From Roseiarcus sp963759955 (GTDB lineage Bacteria; Pseudomonadota; Alphaproteobacteria; Rhizobiales; Beijerinckiaceae), in assembly GCA_963759955.1 (NCBI GenBank), contig CAVXCA010000042.1, forward strand, positions 142,853 through 206,852: a stretch of 64,000 nt of DNA. Direction: 5' to 3'. The notes beneath the pieces are model-generated. The model searched no databases. It saw nothing but the letters and a program-made list of their open reading frames with translations, and was not told the DNA's origin. This document shows positions 55,876 through 63,628 of the stretch, piece by piece; the first letter of the stretch is position 1; the number at the start of each line of letters is the position of its first letter. The translations under genes were made by a program, and so were the position numbers.

Positions 55876-57135
55876 ATGAAATATGCGACTTCCATTCTGC
55901 GCGGCGGGGCGGCGCTCGCGGCGCTGCTGGCCGGGCTCGCGGCGGCCCATGCGGGTTCGCTCAAGATCGAGAGTTGGCGCAACGACGACGCCGACATCTG
56001 GAACTCGAAGATCATTCCGGCGTTCAACAAGCACTACCCCGACATCAAGGTCGAGTTCGCGCCTTCGGCGCCGAAGGAATACAACGCGTCGCTGAACGCG
56101 CGCCTCGCCGGCGGCACCGCGGGCGACATCATCGCCTGCCGCCCGTTCGACGCCTCGCTCGAGCTCTTCAACAAGAAGCAGCTCGACGGGCTCGACGACC
56201 TCAAAGGCATGGCCGATTTCTCCAGCGTCGCCAAGTCGGCCTGGAGCACCGACGACGGCAAGACGACGTTCTGCGTGCCGATGGCCTCGGTCATCCACGG
56301 CTTCATTTACAACAAGGACGCCTTAGCCAAAGTCGGCGCGAGCGAGCCCAAGACGATGGCCGAGTTCCACGCGGTGCTCGACAAGCTGAAGAAGGACGGG
56401 ACCTACACCCCGATCGACTTGGGCACGGCCGACCAGTGGGAGGCCGCGACGATGGGGTTCCAGAACATCGGCCCCGACTACTGGCACGGCGAGACCGGAC
56501 GGCTGGCGCTGATCGCCGGCAAGGAGAAGTTCACCGATCCGGAATACGTCGCCGTGTTCAAGGAGCTCGCGTCCTGGGCGCCCTACATGGGCAACGGCTT
56601 CCAGGCGCAGACCTATCCCGACAGCCAGAACCTGTTCTCGCTCGGCAAGGCGGCGATCTATCCCGCCGGATCGTGGGACATCTCGACCTTCCGCGCGCAG
56701 GCGAAGTTCCCGATGGGCGCGTTCCGGCCGCCGCTGCCCGCCGGCGCGACGCAATGCTACATCTCCGACCACACCGACATCGCGATGGGCCTCAACTCCG
56801 CCTCCAAGAACAAGGAGGACGCGAAGAAGTTCTTGGAATGGCTGGCGACGCCGGAGTTCGCTTCGCTCTACGCCAACGCGCTGCCCGGCTTCTTCCCGCT
56901 GTCGAGCACGCCGGTGAAGATCGACGACGATCTGGCGGCGACGATGGTCGGCTGGCGCAAGGACTGCAAGTCGACGATCCGCAACTCCTACCAGATCCTG
57001 TCGCGCGGCACGCCGAATCTGGAGAACGAATTGTGGAACGTCTCGGCGCAGGTCATCAACGGCGCCCTGACGCCCGAAGCCGCCGGCAAGCAACTGCAGG
57101 ACGGCCTCGACAAGTGGTATAAGCCGGCCAAGTGA
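55876..57135 (+). CDS. Sugar ABC transporter substrate-binding protein
   Basis: A 419-residue protein with a signal peptide (~1-26, ending AAHAGS) and no lipobox Cys. The mature part is the extracellular solute-binding family 1 type (SLKIESWRNDDADIWNSKII, GFIYNKDALAKVGASEPKT, GKAAIYPAGSWDISTF). It delivers a sugar or oligosaccharide to the permease pair encoded downstream; the murQ context points to an amino sugar or muropeptide-derived sugar. It starts 24 bases after murQ. Confidence 0.93.
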   Translation: MKYATSILRGGAALAALLAGLAAAHAGSLKIESWRNDDADIWNSKIIPAFNKHYPDIKVEFAPSAPKEYNASLNARLAGGTAGDIIACRPFDASLELFNKKQLDGLDDLKGMADFSSVAKSAWSTDDGKTTFCVPMASVIHGFIYNKDALAKVGASEPKTMAEFHAVLDKLKKDGTYTPIDLGTADQWEAATMGFQNIGPDYWHGETGRLALIAGKEKFTDPEYVAVFKELASWAPYMGNGFQAQTYPDSQNLFSLGKAAIYPAGSWDISTFRAQAKFPMGAFRPPLPAGATQCYISDHTDIAMGLNSASKNKEDAKKFLEWLATPEFASLYANALPGFFPLSSTPVKIDDDLAATMVGWRKDCKSTIRNSYQILSRGTPNLENELWNVSAQVINGALTPEAAGKQLQDGLDKWYKPAK

Positions 57136-57150
57136 CGGCGCGCGCCGAAC

Positions 57151-57259
57151 CCTTCTCCCGCCAAGCGGGAGAAGGCGGCCTTCGCATCAGCGAAGGCCGG
57201 ATGAGGGCGTGCGCGGCCCAACTTCCCTCGCCCTACCCTCTCCCGCAAGCGGGAGAGGG
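57151..57259. repeat. Three successive hairpins between binding-protein and permease genes
   Basis: CCTTCTCCCGC-CAA-GCGGGAGAAGG (57151-57175), GGCCTTCGC-ATCA-GCGAAGGCC (57177-57198) and CCCTCTCCCGC-AA-GCGGGAGAGGG (57236-57259) are all perfect inverted repeats. The first and third share CTCCCGC...GCGGGAG. They match a repeat type often seen between genes in Hyphomicrobiales. Here they may stabilise the upstream mRNA, giving more binding protein than permease. Confidence 0.85.
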
Positions 57260-57283
57260 GATTAACGCCCTGCCCGTGAGCCC

Positions 57284-58234
57284 ATGGCCGAACCCGCATC
57301 CTCCGTCGTCGCCTATATGCCGCGCGCGCGGTTCCTCGGCCTGATGGCCCTGTTCCTGGGGCCGGGGGTGATCGTCTACACCGCGCTGTCGATCTATCCG
57401 CTGCTGGCGACGATGGCGCTGTCGACCTATACGACCGATCAGACCGGCGCCTATCACTTCGTCGGCTTCGCGAATTTCACCACCCTGTTCACCGACAACG
57501 ATTGGTCGACGCCGTTCTGGCGGGCGCTGAGGAACAATATCGTGTTCTTCGCCGTCCACATGGCGGTGCAGAATCCGGTCGGGATCGCGCTCGCGGGCCT
57601 GCTCAGCCTGCCCGGCCTGAAATTGAAGGCGCTCTACCGCACCGTGATCTTCCTGCCGACGATGCTGTCGGTGGTGATCGTCGGCTTCGCCTGGAACCTC
57701 ATTCTGTCGCCGCTGTGGGGCGTCGCCGAAGGCGCGCTGAAAAGCGTCGGCCTCGGCGCGTGGTTCGAGCCCTGGCTCGGCCTGCCCTCGACCGCGCTCG
57801 TCACGCTGGCGCTGATCTCCGTGTGGCAGTTCGTCGGCATCCCCCTGATGCTGATCTATGCCGCGCTGCTCAACATCCCCGACGAACTGGTCGACGCCGC
57901 GCGGGTCGACGGGCTCGGGCATTTCCGCATCTTCCTCTACATCAAGCTGCCGCTGGTGCTCCCCACCATCGGCCTGATCTCGATCCTCACCTTCGTCGGC
58001 AACTTCAACGCGTTCGATCTCATCTATTCCGTCAAGGGCGCGCTCGCCGGGCCGAATTTCGCCTCCGACATCCTCGGCACGTTCTTCTATCGCACCTTCT
58101 TCGGCAACCAGCTGCAGCTCGGCAATCCGACCATGGGCGCGGCGGTCGCCACCACCATGTTCTTCATCATTCTCGCCGGCGTCGGCGCCTATCTCGTCAT
58201 CCTGCAGCGGCGCATGAACCGCTACACGTTCTGA
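57284..58234 (+). CDS. Sugar ABC transporter permease (MalF/UgpA-like)
   Basis: A 316-residue protein with six transmembrane segments. The EAA loop reads DELVDAARVDGLGHFRIFLYIKLPLVLP (residues ~205-232), the site that docks the ATPase. It forms half of the importer pore. It is separated from the binding-protein gene by 148 bases with three hairpins and from the second permease by 12 bases. Confidence 0.93.
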   Translation: MAEPASSVVAYMPRARFLGLMALFLGPGVIVYTALSIYPLLATMALSTYTTDQTGAYHFVGFANFTTLFTDNDWSTPFWRALRNNIVFFAVHMAVQNPVGIALAGLLSLPGLKLKALYRTVIFLPTMLSVVIVGFAWNLILSPLWGVAEGALKSVGLGAWFEPWLGLPSTALVTLALISVWQFVGIPLMLIYAALLNIPDELVDAARVDGLGHFRIFLYIKLPLVLPTIGLISILTFVGNFNAFDLIYSVKGALAGPNFASDILGTFFYRTFFGNQLQLGNPTMGAAVATTMFFIILAGVGAYLVILQRRMNRYTF

Positions 58235-58246
58235 AGGGGCTTGAAG

Positions 58247-59077
58247 ATGCTGCGCCAACGCGCCCAGACCTTCGGCGTCCATGCGATCCTCATCGCCTAC
58301 AGCGCGGTCGCCCTCGGGCCGATCCTGCTGGTGGTGATGAATTCGTTCAAGGCGCGCAGCGCGATCTTCGGCGCGCCGCTGGCGCCGCCGAACGGCGCGA
58401 CCTTCTCGCTGATCGGCTACGCCAAGGTGCTCAGCGCCTCGCACGTCGGCATCTACTTTTACAACTCGATCGTGGTCACGCTGGTGAGCATGGCCCTCGT
58501 GCTGCTGTTCGGCGCGATGGCGGCGTGGGCGCTCACCGAATACCGCTTCCGCGGCTCGACGCCGCTGGCGCTGTTCCTCGCGATCGGCGTCATGGTGCCG
58601 ATCCGGCTCGGCTCGGTGTCGATCCTGACGATGATGCGCGAGGCCGGCCTCAACGACACGCTGACCGCGCTGATCCTCGTCTATGTCGCGCAAGGCCTGC
58701 CGATGTCGATCTTCATCCTCAGCGAATTCGTCCAGCAGATCCCTAGGGACTTGCGCGACGCCGCGCGTTGCGACGGCGTGCCGGAGACGCGCATCTTCTT
58801 CGAGGTGATCGCGCCGCTGCTGCGGCCCGCCATCGCCACCGTCGCGGTGTTCACCATCGTGCCGATCTGGAACGACCTGTGGTTCCCGCTGATCCTCACT
58901 TCGAGCGACACGACGCACACGATCACCCTCGGCGTGCAGCAGTTCCTCGGCCAGTACATCACCGACTGGAACGCGGTGCTCGCGGCGCTTTCGCTGGCGA
59001 TCCTGCCGGTGATCGCGATCTACGTGATCTTCTCCCGCCAGCTCATCAGCGGCCTTACCGCGGGGGCGGTGAAGTGA
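58247..59077 (+). CDS. Sugar ABC transporter permease (MalG/UgpE-like)
   Basis: A 276-residue protein from the ATG at 58247, which has AAGGGG eight bases upstream (a TTG at 58241 is less likely). Six transmembrane segments, with the EAA loop IPRDLRDAARCDGVPETRIFFEVIAPLLRP (residues ~166-195) and QFLGQYITDWNAVLAALSLA near the C-terminus. It pairs with the preceding permease. The ATPase gene that should follow is cut off by the IS4-family insertion. Confidence 0.93.
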   Translation: MLRQRAQTFGVHAILIAYSAVALGPILLVVMNSFKARSAIFGAPLAPPNGATFSLIGYAKVLSASHVGIYFYNSIVVTLVSMALVLLFGAMAAWALTEYRFRGSTPLALFLAIGVMVPIRLGSVSILTMMREAGLNDTLTALILVYVAQGLPMSIFILSEFVQQIPRDLRDAARCDGVPETRIFFEVIAPLLRPAIATVAVFTIVPIWNDLWFPLILTSSDTTHTITLGVQQFLGQYITDWNAVLAALSLAILPVIAIYVIFSRQLISGLTAGAVK

Positions 59078-59108
59078 CGGGGAGCGCTCGGCCGTCCATG
59101 TTCGCGTC

Positions 59109-59204
59109 ATGGCCGGGCTTGTCCCGGCCATCCACGCCGTCCCGCAGCGCCTCACATTTAGGGTTTCGAATCGGCGGAACCGCGTGGATGGCCGGGACAA
59201 GCCC
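59109..59204. repeat. Palindromic repeat interrupted by the IS (left part)
   Basis: ATGGCCGGGCTTGTCCCGGCC (59109-59129) and the mirrored GGATGGCCGGGACAAGCCC (59186-59204) form a large inverted repeat with a ~55-base loop. The right arm continues after the IS at 60484 with GGCCATGACG. Same repeat as at 5218-5245. Confidence 0.85.
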
Positions 59205-60472
59205 AAGGCTGTCCGGTTCGATTTTGCTGGCGCCGGCGCACGGCGTTGATTCTAATCATTTCCAGAGTTTGGCGACTCGCTTGGACATGAAAAGGATCAG
59301 CGCCGTGCCCCATACGAATACGGTCTTCCGCGACGTTTTGAAACTGCTTCCCTGGTCTGTCTTTGAGCGGCTTGTGGAGAAGCACGGGACCGACGATCTG
59401 GTTCGCAGTTTCACGACCAAGCGGCAGCTGTCGGTGCTGCTGTTCGGTCAATTGTCGGGCTCGCATTCGCTGCGCGACATCCAAGCGTCGATGGCGAGCC
59501 ATCAGGCGCGGCTTTATCATGCGGGCGGCGCCGCTCCGGCGCGCTCGACCTTCGCAGACGCCAACCGCGACCGGGATTCCAGGGTTTTCTCCGGGCTTTT
59601 CATGCATATGCTGGGCATGGCGACGCGCGGCCTGCGCCGCAAGATGGGCGATGCGGTGCGGCTGATCAACTCGACCAGCCTGCATCTGGCGGGCGCAGGG
59701 ACGCAGTGGGCGCGCTTTTCGGCCGAGGTCTGCGGCGCCAAGGCGCATTTCGTCTACGACCCCGATCTGGGCTGCCCGATCTATCACATGGTCACCGAGG
59801 CCACGGTCAACGACATCGTCGCGGCCAAAGCGATGCCGATCGAAGCGGGCGCGACCTATGTCTTCGACCTCGGCTATTACGATTATGGCTGGTGGGCCGC
59901 GCTCGACGAGGCGGACTGCCGCATCGTGACGCGGTTCAAGAAGAACACGCCGCTCCTTTCGGCCCGATCCATGCCCGTCGCGCCGGGAACGGGCGTCGTC
60001 AGCGATCGAACCGGCTTTCTGCCGGGCCGTCAGGCTAAAAACCGCAAGAATCCGATGCAAGGCGCGGTGCGCGAGGTCGTCGTGACGATGGAGACCGGGG
60101 GGACGTTGCGGATTCTGTCCAACGATCTGGACGCGCCCGCCAAAGAAATCTCCGACCTCTACAAGCGGCGCTGGCAAATCGAATTGTTCTTCCGCGTGAT
60201 GAAGCAAACCTTGAAAATCACCCATTTCATAGGCCGCTCCGAGAACGCCGTGCGCATTCAGATCGCCGTCGCGCTGATCGCCTTTCTGTTGCTGAGCCTT
60301 TTGCGAAAGATGGCGCAAGACAATCAAACCCTGCTCGAAACCACGCGACTCGTGCGCGCGAACCTGATGCATCGAAGAGACTTCACCTGCCTCAAGCAAC
60401 CGCAAAAACCGCCGCCGCGCGACTCTCGGCAGCTCTCCCTAAACTGGAGCTCATCATGAACCGGACAGTCGT
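59205..60472. mobile_element. IS4-family insertion sequence, 1268 bp
   Basis: Ends are AAGGCTGTCCGGTTC on the left and, as reverse complement, ACGACTGTCCGGTTC on the right (13 of 15 identical). It is flanked by an 11-base direct repeat GGGACAAGCCC (59194-59204 and 60473-60483), the target-site length usual for the family. It holds one transposase gene and lies inside the right arm of a palindromic repeat in the sugar-transport operon. The ends and gene look intact, so it may still move. Confidence 0.93.
59287..60459 (+). CDS. IS4-family transposase
   Basis: A 390-residue transposase from the ATG at 59287. The N-domain has VFRDVLKLLPWSVFERLVEK and SLRDIQASMASHQARLYHAG; the RNase H-like core shows VRLINSTSLHLAG (first Asp replaced by Asn-Ser in this stretch, DST in many relatives), FDLGYYDYGWW, and the YREK-like motif YKRRWQIELFFRVMKQTLKI near residue 290. 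The unexpected NST where DST is common should be checked. It completely fills the IS. Confidence 0.93.
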   Translation: MKRISAVPHTNTVFRDVLKLLPWSVFERLVEKHGTDDLVRSFTTKRQLSVLLFGQLSGSHSLRDIQASMASHQARLYHAGGAAPARSTFADANRDRDSRVFSGLFMHMLGMATRGLRRKMGDAVRLINSTSLHLAGAGTQWARFSAEVCGAKAHFVYDPDLGCPIYHMVTEATVNDIVAAKAMPIEAGATYVFDLGYYDYGWWAALDEADCRIVTRFKKNTPLLSARSMPVAPGTGVVSDRTGFLPGRQAKNRKNPMQGAVREVVVTMETGGTLRILSNDLDAPAKEISDLYKRRWQIELFFRVMKQTLKITHFIGRSENAVRIQIAVALIAFLLLSLLRKMAQDNQTLLETTRLVRANLMHRRDFTCLKQPQKPPPRDSRQLSLNWSSS

Positions 60473-60492
60473 GGGACAAGCCCGGCCATGAC
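60473..60492. repeat. Right part of the IS-split palindromic repeat, with 11-base target duplication
   Basis: GGGACAAGCCC repeats the left flank of the IS and is followed by GGCCATGAC. Without the IS the right arm would read ATGGCCGGGACAAGCCCGGC and continue CATGACG. Confidence 0.85.
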
Positions 60493-60554
60493 GGCAGCGA
60501 GGGGGCGCAACGACGGGTCACACCGGCCGAGCTTTGGCACGAGGTTCCTAGTCC

Positions 60555-61649
60555 ATGGCCAACCTGCGCATCGAAAACCTCGCCAAGGCCTACGGCCCGA
60601 CGCGCGTCCTCAGCGACATCGCGCTCAGCGTCGACAACGGCGAATTCGTCGTCCTCGTCGGGCCGTCGGGCTGCGGCAAGTCGACGCTTTTGCGCATGAT
60701 CGCCGGACTCGACGCGCCAAGCGCGGGCGACATCTACATCGGCGATCGGCTCGTCAACGCGCTCGCCCCCGCCGAGCGCAAGATCGCCATGGTGTTCCAG
60801 TCCTACGCGCTCTATCCGCACATGAACGTGCGCAAGAACATGACCTTCGGCCTCAAGTTCACCGGCGTCGGGCGCGAGGAGATGGAGCGCCGCGTCGGCG
60901 AGGCGGCGCGGATGCTCAAGCTCGAGCCGCTGCTCGAACGCCAGCCGCGCGACCTCTCCGGCGGCCAGCGCCAGCGCGTCGCGATCGGCCGCGCGATCGT
61001 GCGCGAGCCCGACGTCTTCCTGTTCGACGAGCCGCTCTCCAACCTCGACGCGGCGCTACGCGTCTCGACCCGCGTCGAGATCGCGCGGCTGCATCGCCTG
61101 TTGGGCGCGACGATGATCTACGTCACCCACGACCAGATCGAGGCGATGACGCTCGCCGACCGCATCGTGGTGATGAACCAGGGCCGCATCGAGCAGATCG
61201 GCAAGCCGCTCGACCTCTATTACGCGCCCGCCAACCTGTTCGTCGCCGGCTTCATCGGCTCGCCGGCGATGAATTTCTTCAAGGCCAAGGTCGACCGGAT
61301 CGCGGACGGACAGGCGCACATCTCCGGACCCGCGCTGACCTCCTTCGTCGCGCCGGCCGGCGCGGGCGCATTGAAAGAAGGCACGGCGCTGACCGTCGGC
61401 GTCCGCCCCGAACACCTCGTCTCCCCCGCCGCCGGCGTCTTCGCGACGCGCGGCGCGGTCGAGCTTGTCGAACGCCTCGGCGAAGCCTCCTTCGCCCACA
61501 TCCGCCGTCCCGACGACCAAATGATGGTCGCCGAAATCCGCGGCCGGGTGACGCCGAAGGCGGGCGACGCGGTGACGCTCGGCGCGGACTTGCGCGACGT
61601 GCATGTGTTCGACGAAGGGGGGCGGAGGGTGGAGGTGGGGGCGGGGTGA
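60555..61649 (+). CDS. Sugar ABC transporter ATPase (UgpC/MsmK/MalK family)
   Basis: A 364-residue protein. Walker A GPSGCGKST (residues ~36-44), Q-loop VFQSYALYPHMNVRKN, signature LSGGQRQR (~134), Walker B VFLFDEPLSNLDA (~154), and a C-terminal TOBE-type domain (~235-360) that often carries regulation. It belongs to the same transport system as the two permease genes but is now 1.48 kb downstream of them because of the IS4-family insertion. Its expression may depend on a promoter in or after the IS. Confidence 0.93.
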   Translation: MANLRIENLAKAYGPTRVLSDIALSVDNGEFVVLVGPSGCGKSTLLRMIAGLDAPSAGDIYIGDRLVNALAPAERKIAMVFQSYALYPHMNVRKNMTFGLKFTGVGREEMERRVGEAARMLKLEPLLERQPRDLSGGQRQRVAIGRAIVREPDVFLFDEPLSNLDAALRVSTRVEIARLHRLLGATMIYVTHDQIEAMTLADRIVVMNQGRIEQIGKPLDLYYAPANLFVAGFIGSPAMNFFKAKVDRIADGQAHISGPALTSFVAPAGAGALKEGTALTVGVRPEHLVSPAAGVFATRGAVELVERLGEASFAHIRRPDDQMMVAEIRGRVTPKAGDAVTLGADLRDVHVFDEGGRRVEVGAG

Positions 61650-61944
61650 AGGGGGGCGGGGGACGGCGCCCCTATCGACGAATCCTGACGCTTGGCGTCG
61701 GCCCAGATGACCGAGTTCGAGCCTAGGCGAATTGTCCGCACAAGAAGAGTTGCGCGTTCGGAAATGTGCGAAATTCAAGAAGACCGGACATCCCGGAAAC
61801 GCCCGCGATATAGGCGAAATCGCGCGCTTTGACCCTCGTGCGCGCGAGCCGGCAGTTTGTTAGATTGGAACTCATACGGCTTCGCATGAGTGCGAGGCGA
61901 GTTGTGCTATGCTTTGAGCAGATAGACCGATCGGAGTCGATTTC

Positions 61945-62211
61945 ATGACACGATACTTCACGCCGCATTCGCCAGAATGGTTCGCTGCGCTTGAAGCGTT
62001 CGACCAGATTCAGGCAACGCACACCCGAACGATATTGAAAGCTGCCGGTCGGGACGATGTTTGCAGCGTCTGCGGAGATGATCCCGCCCTTGATTACCGG
62101 CTTGTCTCACCAAAGCCACATCCTAAAGCGGTCGCCACCTTGCGACTTTGCGATGACTGCCTAACCATCAGAACGGCCAGTGGGGAATTGTTCGACTTTC
62201 TGTCCGCGTAG
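61945..62211 (+). CDS. Small hypothetical protein with two Cys pairs
   Basis: Not recognised. 88 residues. VCSVCGDDPALDYRLVSPKP and LRLCDDCLTIRTASGE hold two CxxC pairs, about 30 residues apart, a spacing that fits a small zinc ribbon. The N-terminal half is helical (TPHSPEWFAALEAFDQIQA). Base composition is less GC-rich than the genes to the left, suggesting transfer. Function unknown. Confidence 0.65.
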   Translation: MTRYFTPHSPEWFAALEAFDQIQATHTRTILKAAGRDDVCSVCGDDPALDYRLVSPKPHPKAVATLRLCDDCLTIRTASGELFDFLSA

Positions 62212-62273
62212 CGCTTGGCGACTATTGAGCGCGCATTTAGACTAGCCAGTTACATTACGAAGGAATCTTAAGA

Positions 62274-62945
62274 ATGGCCGAGAGTATCGAGCTCGATCGA
62301 ATTGTCACAGAGGTTCGCGCTGTTGCCGAGCAGTGCGGCGCGCTCATTCTTGAAGCCGCGCTCCCCTTGGAGACGAAGGTCGTTCCGATTGTGGTCCTTG
62401 CCAGCGCCGACTTTCCTAACCTCATAAGGCACGTGCGACCAAGGCTTATCTACCTTGTGTCGGCACCGTTTGATGCTGACGATGGAGCACTGGAGGCGCT
62501 CGAAGTGGAGGACGACAACCCCCCAGAACTCCCTCGCATTAAAAAATTTGCCTCCAAGTGGCACTACCGCGATGGTCAGACCTTTCGCGTGGTCGTCGGC
62601 GTCATGTGTGACGGCGTTCTTCACGGACTTATTGAAGATGCCGATTGGTTCGCAGATTTCGAAAGTGAGGCTGAAGCTCTACTGGAGGAGCTGCAGCAAA
62701 CCCGCGAAGAGCGCGAGCAGAAGAATCGCGAGGAAAGTGAGCGGAAATTGGCAGCCGAGCAAAGAAAACGGCTAGCGCCGCATATAAAACGATTGATGGC
62801 CGATCCCCGCTTCTCAGCGCCGAAGGTCGGCGTCGCTAAACGGACAGCTCTTGCAGAGGCGCTTTTCCCCGATTTGGATCGAGAGACGATCCGCGCGATC
62901 GTGGAACGGGCAGAGAACGATCATTTTCTCGCGAGTTCTGGTTGA
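62274..62945 (+). CDS. Hypothetical protein with C-terminal coiled coil
   Basis: Not recognised. 223 residues. The N-terminal ~130 residues are mixed alpha/beta (KVVPIVVLASADFPNLIRHV, LIYLVSAPFDADDGAL). Residues ~135-175 form a charged coiled coil (EEREQKNREESERKLAAEQR), and the C-terminal ~55 residues include LMADPRFSAPKVGVAKRTAL. The gene is of low GC and follows the zinc-ribbon-like protein by 62 bases, suggesting joint transfer. No function can be given. Confidence 0.65.
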   Translation: MAESIELDRIVTEVRAVAEQCGALILEAALPLETKVVPIVVLASADFPNLIRHVRPRLIYLVSAPFDADDGALEALEVEDDNPPELPRIKKFASKWHYRDGQTFRVVVGVMCDGVLHGLIEDADWFADFESEAEALLEELQQTREEREQKNREESERKLAAEQRKRLAPHIKRLMADPRFSAPKVGVAKRTALAEALFPDLDRETIRAIVERAENDHFLASSG

Positions 62946-62962
62946 GTGCAGCAGGAGCGACC

Positions 62963-63196
62963 ATGAAATATCGAATAGCCAAAACGACCGCGTTGATACT
63001 GCTTATAGCGGCGCTGCCAGCAAATGCAGATGCAGAGCAGATTCTAAGAGATTGTTCGCAAAAATTCTTGGCGACTTGGCTCTGGAATAGACAGGCCGCG
63101 CTAGCCATGCCGCCCAAACACCCTTGCGTCCTATACGGAGAACACGATCAATACATTTGTGACCAGAAAGGTTGCGTGACAAGAAGCCTTCACTAA
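62963..63196 (+). CDS. Small secreted hypothetical protein
   Basis: A 77-residue protein from the ATG at 62963 (AGGAG seven bases upstream). Signal peptide about residues 1-20 (ALILLIAALPANADA). Mature part of ~55 residues has four Cys (LRDCSQKFL, HPCVLYGE, YICDQKGCVTRS), probably two disulfides. It lies 17 bases after the preceding hypothetical gene. Unknown function. Confidence 0.6.
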   Translation: MKYRIAKTTALILLIAALPANADAEQILRDCSQKFLATWLWNRQAALAMPPKHPCVLYGEHDQYICDQKGCVTRSLH

Positions 63197-63415
63197 CGTA
63201 CAAAAATCAATGATTACGGGCAGGGATTACGGGCACAGGCTACGAATTGCCCAATTTCGCAACCCGTAGCCGGCGCCATACTTTCTCGACCGGAGCCGCC
63301 CCGCCCCTCTCCGTCACACACCAAGCCGTCGACCTCATGGAAGCATGAACTTCCGAAGTTTCGCGCCTGTCAATGGCCTTCGGCCGCCGGGTAGTGTCCT
63401 AATTTGAATTCGGTG

Positions 63416-63559
63416 CTATTGCGCTGGTGCCCACTGCGGCGGCGCCGGCTTCGACATGCAAATGTATTTCAGCCCTTTGCGCGTGAGCATTTCGGGGGTT
63501 GAGCCATTGCCATATTCATATTCGTGTTTCAGCTTGTTGCAGTCGGCGATGCTATCCAT
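63416..63559 (-). CDS. Short protein or 3' remnant, 47 aa
   Basis: Too short for routine prediction, but the reading is protein-like: ATG at 63559, MDSIADCNKLKHEYEYGNGS, then TPEMLTRKGLKYICMSKPAP, stop TAG at 63418-63416. The upstream codons (NTPCVSVGYV) also look coding, so it may be the 3' end of a longer secreted protein that lost its start. It lies 69 bases downstream of the pRiA4b ORF-3-type gene on the same strand. Neighbouring bases on both sides show no gene. Confidence 0.4.
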   Translation of the reverse strand: MDSIADCNKLKHEYEYGNGSTPEMLTRKGLKYICMSKPAPPQWAPAQ

Positions 63560-63628
63560 CACATAGCCGACCGAAACACATGGCGTATTTACGCCAATGA
63601 AACGTAAGCGCCCGGTTATGACCGCGGA

